A stretch of DNA of 10,755 nucleotides, from assembly GCA_947074125.1 (NCBI GenBank), contig CAMTOM010000024.1:1-10755 (forward strand), given 5' to 3'. The stretch is from an uncultured Desulfovibrionaceae bacterium (GTDB lineage: Bacteria; Desulfobacterota; Desulfovibrionia; Desulfovibrionales; Desulfovibrionaceae). This document shows, one piece after another, positions 7,316 through 10,755 of the stretch (position 1 is its first letter; the number at the start of each line of letters is the position of its first letter). The position numbers and the translations under genes were made by a program. The notes below the pieces were generated by a model, which was not told the DNA's origin, made no database searches, and saw nothing but the letters and a program-made list of their open reading frames with translations.

Positions 7316-7650
7316 TGGGAGATGCTTTGCAGATTCGTGTTTCTGCGGTGACGTGGAACGAAGATTTGCTGGAGAAAAAATGGCCGCGCCTTTCCGAATT
7401 GGCATGGACTGTGCCTCTGGAGCGTTCCCATAAGGGGGTGCTGGAAATGGTAGACGCGCTGGGCAATGGCTTGAAATTTATGGATTGGTCAGAAGCCCGA
7501 AAAAAAGCGCTTGCTCCAGATGTGGAAAAAGCGCTAAAAATCAAAAAAGATTTGGAAGGCGCTTTGGCTGATTGGGATCCAAAACAGGCGAATGTGCTTT
7601 CGAACGCTCTGGAGGATACTCTGGACAGTCTGGAAGCCGCTTTTCGTTGA
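7315..7650 (+). CDS. Small protein of unknown function coupled to the carrier gene
   Basis: I do not recognise this family. The start at 7315 overlaps the upstream stop by one base (TAATG) and has AGGAGG seven bases upstream, so translation is probably coupled to the carrier protein. The 111-residue product has no signal peptide, membrane segment or cysteine. Its first third contains several tryptophans (W14, W23, W31). Residues about 57-111 are charged and look helical (SEARKKALAPDVEKALKIKK, then ALEDTLDSLEAAF). It is likely a soluble cytoplasmic protein. The tight linkage with carboxyltransferase and carrier suggests a subunit or accessory role in that enzyme, but this is inference from position only. 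The codon pattern resembles its neighbours, so it does not look like a spurious frame. Confidence 0.75.
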   Translation: MGDALQIRVSAVTWNEDLLEKKWPRLSELAWTVPLERSHKGVLEMVDALGNGLKFMDWSEARKKALAPDVEKALKIKKDLEGALADWDPKQANVLSNALEDTLDSLEAAFR

Positions 7651-7672
7651 AACATGATATACGGAAGTAACT

Positions 7673-8140
7673 ATGCTGAATAAAGTGATGATAATTGGAC
7701 GTTTGGGACGTGATCCTGAATTGCGCTATTCGCAAGGGGGATCCCCAATATGTTCTTTGGTCGTGGCGACGGATGAATCCTATACTGATCGTGATGGCAA
7801 TAAGGTAGACAGGACAGAATGGCATAGAATCAGTGTATTCCAGCGTCTTGCAGAAACATGCAGTACATATCTTGCCAAAGGAAGTCTCGTTTATGTAGAG
7901 GGTTCGTTGCAGACACGTAAATGGACTGATCAGCAAGGGCAGGATCGCTATTCTACAGAAATAAAGGCACAGCGTATTCAGTTTCTTGATCGTCGCTCTG
8001 ATAAAGCAGATGCGTCAGATGATATGGGGGGCGGGAGTCCTCGCAAAAGTATGCCTTCCAAACGTCAGCAGACGCCTCCGGATGATTTGGGACCCGCATT
8101 CCCCTCGGAAGCATCGGGAATGGATGAAGTTCCCTTCTAA
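7673..8140 (+). CDS. ssb: Single-stranded DNA-binding protein
   Basis: SSB coats single-stranded DNA in replication, recombination and repair and recruits partners through its C-terminal tip. The 155-residue protein has a typical OB-fold domain at about 1-108: MLNKVMIIGRLGRDPELRY at the start, TEWHRISVF (48-56), YVEGSLQTRKW (74-84) and the closing strand TEIKAQRIQFL (95-105). A flexible Gly/Ser/Pro/Gln tail follows and ends in MDEVPF, the acidic tip with the terminal Pro-Phe needed for partner binding. The ribosome site GGAAG (7663-7667) lies five bases before the ATG. The gene follows the 111-residue gene by 22 nt and ends the operon at a clear terminator, so ssb is probably co-transcribed with the carboxylase genes. 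No separate promoter was recognised. Confidence 0.96.
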   Translation: MLNKVMIIGRLGRDPELRYSQGGSPICSLVVATDESYTDRDGNKVDRTEWHRISVFQRLAETCSTYLAKGSLVYVEGSLQTRKWTDQQGQDRYSTEIKAQRIQFLDRRSDKADASDDMGGGSPRKSMPSKRQQTPPDDLGPAFPSEASGMDEVPF

Positions 8141-8159
8141 TGTGAATATGATTTCATAC

Positions 8160-8180
8160 GGCCGGATAACCGGCCTTTTT
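8160..8180 (+). terminator. Intrinsic terminator after ssb
   Basis: A perfect six-pair GC stem (GGCCGG 8160-8165, CCGGCC 8170-8175) encloses an ATAA loop and is followed directly by five T (8176-8180). It lies 19 bases after the ssb stop and should end the carboxyltransferase-carrier-ssb transcript. Confidence 0.93.
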
Positions 8181-8267
8181 ATTCCCTTTTTGGAAAACAG
8201 AATTACATTTTGGCTAGGATGATGTGTTTTTTTGTAAACGTATGCTGTTGTTCTCATCGCGTGATGC

Positions 8268-8272
8268 AGGAG
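8268..8272 (+). promoter_or_regulatory. Ribosome binding site deciding the htpX start
   Basis: AGGAG lies eight bases before the ATG at 8281. An upstream in-frame ATG at 8224 has a T-rich stretch instead and would put 19 unconserved residues before the membrane segment, so 8281 is preferred. Confidence 0.8.
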
Positions 8273-8280
8273 CCATAAAG

Positions 8281-9135
8281 ATGACAAGTCAGTTTAAAAC
8301 ATTTCTTTTGCTCGGGCTTTTGTCGAGCATTATCATTATTCTTGGTGGTATGGCCGGAGGTCGGGCTGGTATCATGATCGCTTTTGGTATTGCGATTGCC
8401 ATGAATGTCGGAAGTTATTGGTATTCGGATAAAATTGTACTTTCTACCTATCGTGCGCGGGAGCTTGCCCCTCAGGATGCGCCAGCCTTGCATGCCATGG
8501 TGGAAGAACTCGCCACCAATGCAGGCATTCCCAAGCCAAAAGTCTGTATTGTACCAGAAGAAGCTCCCAATGCCTTTGCAACAGGAAGAGATCCTGAGCA
8601 TGCTGTGGTTGCTGTTACTGAGGGATTATTACGCTTACTGACACCGGAAGAAGTACGTGGTGTCCTGGCTCATGAAATTGCTCATGTGCGCAATAGAGAT
8701 ATTCTGATACAGACGATTGCAGGTGTAATGGCTTCTGCTATTGTTTCTATCGCAAACTTCATGCAGTTTAGTGCGATTTTTGGTGGACAACGCTCCGATG
8801 GAAATGGCAGTAATCCTATAGCCATCCTTTTTATGGCTATTCTTGCGCCTGTTGCAGCCAGTATTATCCAGATGGCGGTTTCCCGTTCGCGGGAATATTT
8901 GGCAGATGATACAGGAGCTATGATCAGCAATGACCCATTGGCGTTGGCTGGAGCGCTTGGAAAGCTTGCTTCCTACAGTCAGCAGATTCCCATGCAGAAA
9001 GGGAATGCTGCTACGGCTGAAATGTTCATTGTTGCCCCGTTGTTTGGAGGTGGGATGAAGAATATGTTCAGTACACATCCTCCCATTGAAGAACGCATTC
9101 AGCGTCTTCAGGTGATGGCAGGATACAGGAGATAA
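8281..9135 (+). CDS. htpX: Membrane zinc metalloprotease HtpX
   Basis: HtpX (peptidase family M48) is an inner-membrane protease that degrades misfolded membrane proteins together with FtsH. The 284-residue length is typical. Two hydrophobic segments open the protein (about 7-22 and 29-46). The conserved NAFATG (97-102) and the zinc motif HEIAHVRNRD (131-140; H131, catalytic E132, H135) follow, with E205 in SREYLADD as the probable third ligand. Two more membrane segments lie at about 142-164 and 178-199. The C-terminal STHPPIEERIQRL (264-276) is family-typical. The gene begins 140 nt after the ssb stop, beyond the terminator, so it should have its own promoter in 8181-8267, but no convincing hexamer pair was seen. 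The downstream lipoprotein gene starts two bases after its stop, which points to one operon. Confidence 0.95.
   Translation: MTSQFKTFLLLGLLSSIIIILGGMAGGRAGIMIAFGIAIAMNVGSYWYSDKIVLSTYRARELAPQDAPALHAMVEELATNAGIPKPKVCIVPEEAPNAFATGRDPEHAVVAVTEGLLRLLTPEEVRGVLAHEIAHVRNRDILIQTIAGVMASAIVSIANFMQFSAIFGGQRSDGNGSNPIAILFMAILAPVAASIIQMAVSRSREYLADDTGAMISNDPLALAGALGKLASYSQQIPMQKGNAATAEMFIVAPLFGGGMKNMFSTHPPIEERIQRLQVMAGYRR
9127..9131 (+). promoter_or_regulatory. Ribosome binding site of the lipoprotein gene within the end of htpX
   Basis: AGGAG lies within the last htpX codons, six bases before the ATG at 9138. With only two bases between stop and start, translational coupling is likely. Confidence 0.8.
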
Positions 9136-9137
9136 TC

Positions 9138-10100
9138 ATGAGACGTCTGCTTTTGGGATTGTTGTTCTTGCCTCTGTTGGGAGCCTGTGGTGGTTCTGAA
9201 GTGGCCAGCCCTTCTCCCCAGGAACCTCAAGGGCCGATTATCCGCTCCAATGCGAGCGGGGCGCCTTTGCGTGCCTCAGCAACGGAAGAGACTTCGAGTG
9301 CCGATGGTGAAACAAGTTACGATAGTGTTCTGAAGGCATCATCTGATGTGCATCAGGTGGCATCGACGTCAACACAGCCCGTGGGTAAGGTGATCACACC
9401 TACTGAAGTTGATCCTGCTGTGCGTGCTCAGGCGGAGGCTGCTTTTAAGGCGGATGTGCAACAGTCTGCTATCGCAGTTGCGCCTTCACCTGCTGCAACA
9501 TCTGCTACGGCATCTGATGGCTCGGCAATGCTTCGTGATCCATCTCGTGAAATTACAGATCTTACCGCAAGTCCAACGATTCAGGGGGAAACAGCAAGCT
9601 CTTCTCCTTCTGGTGAGCCTGTGGGGCGCGTAGTGCAGCCTCGTACAATTCCGGAAGAAGAGATGATGCAGATGCGTGCCGGCATGGGGATAGATACTCC
9701 TGTAGCCGCGTCTTCAGAAGCTCCTGCCCTGACAGCAGAGAAGGAGCTGTCAACCCAGCCTATGCAGATGGTATCGTCAGAATCCGTTCCAGTGGATTCA
9801 TCGACACGGCAGCCTTCTTCGACTGCTCCTGTAGCAAGTACACCATCTGCGGCAACGCCTGCTCCCGTTGCGAGTGCTTCAGCCCCTGCAACAGGCGATT
9901 GTCAGGAGGTATATACCTATGCGCCAGGTATGTATATGGTAGATCTGGCGGTGGGCAAGCAGGTATATCTTGATCCTTTACAGCGGGATTTTCCTTTATT
10001 CTGTGACCCTGAGGCAGCACGCCAGAGCCTTGCCAGAGATAATGCGCACGGTGGTTCAAAAGAAGAATGGATGGTTTACATACTCTATGGAACATGGTAG
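9138..10100 (+). CDS. Ser/Ala/Pro/Thr-rich lipoprotein of unknown function
   Basis: The N-terminus is a lipoprotein signal peptide: two arginines, a leucine-rich core and the lipobox LGAC, so C17 should be lipidated and kept. Residue 18 is Gly, not Asp, which under the enterobacterial rule would favour the outer membrane; whether that rule applies here is uncertain. Residues about 20-252 are low-complexity and rich in Ser, Ala, Pro and Thr, probably an extended periplasmic linker. They contain a short repeat exactly 80 residues apart: PVGKVITPTEVDP (81-93) and PVGRVVQPRTIPE (161-173). The last 68 residues (about 253-320) look folded, with C255 and C289 as a possible disulfide and an aromatic C-terminus (WMVYILYGTW). 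I know no named family for it. It is coupled to htpX and lies 87 nt before gpsA. An envelope role is likely, but the specific function is unknown. Confidence 0.85.
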   Translation: MRRLLLGLLFLPLLGACGGSEVASPSPQEPQGPIIRSNASGAPLRASATEETSSADGETSYDSVLKASSDVHQVASTSTQPVGKVITPTEVDPAVRAQAEAAFKADVQQSAIAVAPSPAATSATASDGSAMLRDPSREITDLTASPTIQGETASSSPSGEPVGRVVQPRTIPEEEMMQMRAGMGIDTPVAASSEAPALTAEKELSTQPMQMVSSESVPVDSSTRQPSSTAPVASTPSAATPAPVASASAPATGDCQEVYTYAPGMYMVDLAVGKQVYLDPLQRDFPLFCDPEAARQSLARDNAHGGSKEEWMVYILYGTW

Positions 10101-10187
10101 AATCAGGCGCGTTCGGGTGCTGGAGGGCATATTCTTTCCATCCCAACCATTCTTGTTGACTGGGCGGGGTAATTCTTCGGGTACGGT

Positions 10188-10703
10188 ATGCAGCAACAGT
10201 TTCGTATAGCAGTAGCAGGTGGTGGCAGTTGGGGAACCGCACTGGCACATCTTTTGGCTCGTAATGGTCATGAGGTGTGCTTGCTGATGCGGGATACCGC
10301 ACTTGCTGCGCATATCAATACGCATCATGAAAATCCGCGTTATTTGAAAGAATGCGTATTGGATGTCGGGGTGCGAGCATCTGTGTTGCCTCAGGATCTG
10401 CGTGAGCGGGATATTATTGTGCTGGCGATTCCGTGTCAGCAGTTGCGTGGCTGGCTACAGGCGCATTTGAGCTTTTTATCTCCCGATACTGTCTTTGTGA
10501 ATGCGGCGAAGGGGCTGGAAACACAATCGCAATCGACGTGCAGCAAAATTCTTGCCGAGACCCTTCCTTGGGGAGCTGCGCGCTACGCGATGCTTTCGGG
10601 GCCTTCGTTTGCGCGTGAGGTTGTTGAAGAAAAGCCCACAGCCGTTGTGATTGGTTGTGTGAATCCGGCTTTAGGGCAATCTTTGCGTACGCTTTTTTCC
10701 AAC
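10188..10703 (+). CDS. gpsA: Glycerol-3-phosphate dehydrogenase [NAD(P)+], 3' end missing
   Basis: GpsA reduces dihydroxyacetone phosphate to sn-glycerol-3-phosphate, the backbone for phospholipids. Translation from the ATG at 10188 gives 172 native codons, about half of the usual 330 or so residues; the frame then continues into adapter sequence at 10704. The dinucleotide-binding motif AGGGSWGTALA (10-20) is at the N-terminus. NPRYL (49-53), VLAIP (78-82), VNAAKGLE (104-111, with the active-site Lys K108) and SGPSFAREV (137-145) follow in the family order. The ribosome site is weak. The 87-base gap after the lipoprotein contains TTGACT (10155-10160), but no good -10 at proper spacing, so a separate promoter is uncertain and readthrough from htpX is possible. 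The gene fits the lipid-synthesis theme of the carboxylase genes. Confidence 0.95.
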
Positions 10704-10755
10704 AGATCGGAAGAGCACACGTCTGAACTCCAGTCCCATTCAGAAATCTCGTATG
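10704..10755 (+). other. Illumina TruSeq i7 adapter (library artefact)
   Basis: AGATCGGAAGAGC starts at 10704 and continues as the TruSeq read-2 adapter (one mismatch, C for A, at 10736), index ATTCAGAA at 10738-10745, and the start of the P7 segment (ATCTCGTATG). I recall this index as TruSeq HT D705. It is synthetic and truncates gpsA. Confidence 0.97.

Noticed and set aside
8224..8280. Longer htpX start at 8224
   Set aside because: The added 19 residues are not family-like and have no ribosome site; AGGAG precedes 8281.
10101..10187. TTGACT as a gpsA promoter
   Set aside because: The -35-like hexamer is good, but no acceptable -10 lies 16-18 bases downstream.
9760..10302. Minus-strand open frame of 180 residues over the lipoprotein/gpsA junction
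   Set aside because: It overlaps two supported plus-strand genes in antisense and lacks recognisable domains.
1..10755. Inverted repeats of about 50 bp at the two ends, like the ends of a transposon or linear replicon
   Set aside because: They match Illumina adapter and index sequence, so they are library artefacts.

Overview
The window is an assembled bacterial contig of about 10.65 kb that still carries Illumina TruSeq i7 adapter sequence at both ends (1-55 and 10704-10755, in opposite orientations). The native DNA is therefore 56-10703, and the genes at both edges, typA and gpsA, are cut by the adapters. Base composition looks balanced, about half GC by eye and not computed. The combination of a biotin carboxylase, a fused carboxyltransferase of about 750 residues and an odd biotin-carrier-like protein, followed by ssb, htpX and gpsA, suggests a sulfate-reducer-type deltaproteobacterium (Desulfovibrionales). 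That placement is an inference from remembered gene neighbourhoods and was not checked by a search.

Layout. The left part (56-2488) is on the minus strand and holds a purine nucleoside phosphorylase gene followed 64 nt later by typA, the ribosome-associated GTPase, which runs off the contig. A divergent spacer (2489-2846) separates these from plus-strand genes. The biotin carboxylase-like gene (2847-4277) ends in a strong intrinsic terminator. A second unit probably starts from a promoter in the short gap and contains a fused AccA-AccD-like carboxyltransferase (4391-6652), a 216-residue protein with two degenerate biotinyl-type domains (6665-7315), an unrecognised 111-residue protein coupled to it through a TAATG overlap (7315-7650), and ssb (7673-8140). 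A perfect GC-rich hairpin followed by a T run closes the unit. A third group follows: htpX membrane protease (8281-9135), a Ser/Ala/Pro-rich lipoprotein coupled to it (9138-10100), and a 3'-truncated gpsA (10188-10703).

How the genes work together. The centre of interest is a probable acetyl-CoA (or other acyl-CoA) carboxylase in an atypical form. The biotin carboxylase keeps most catalytic residues but has lost the His of the RRHQK motif and the HP of VEHP. The carboxyltransferase is a single chain in alpha-then-beta order, joined by a long basic linker, with an irregular Cys4 site. The carrier candidate lacks a standard MKM motif and shows MKR and EKG in two domains. Malonyl-CoA made by such an enzyme would feed fatty acid synthesis, and GpsA makes the glycerol-3-phosphate backbone, so part of the right side has a lipid theme. 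PNP, TypA, Ssb and HtpX are housekeeping genes. No CRISPR array, insertion sequence, tRNA or rRNA was recognised.
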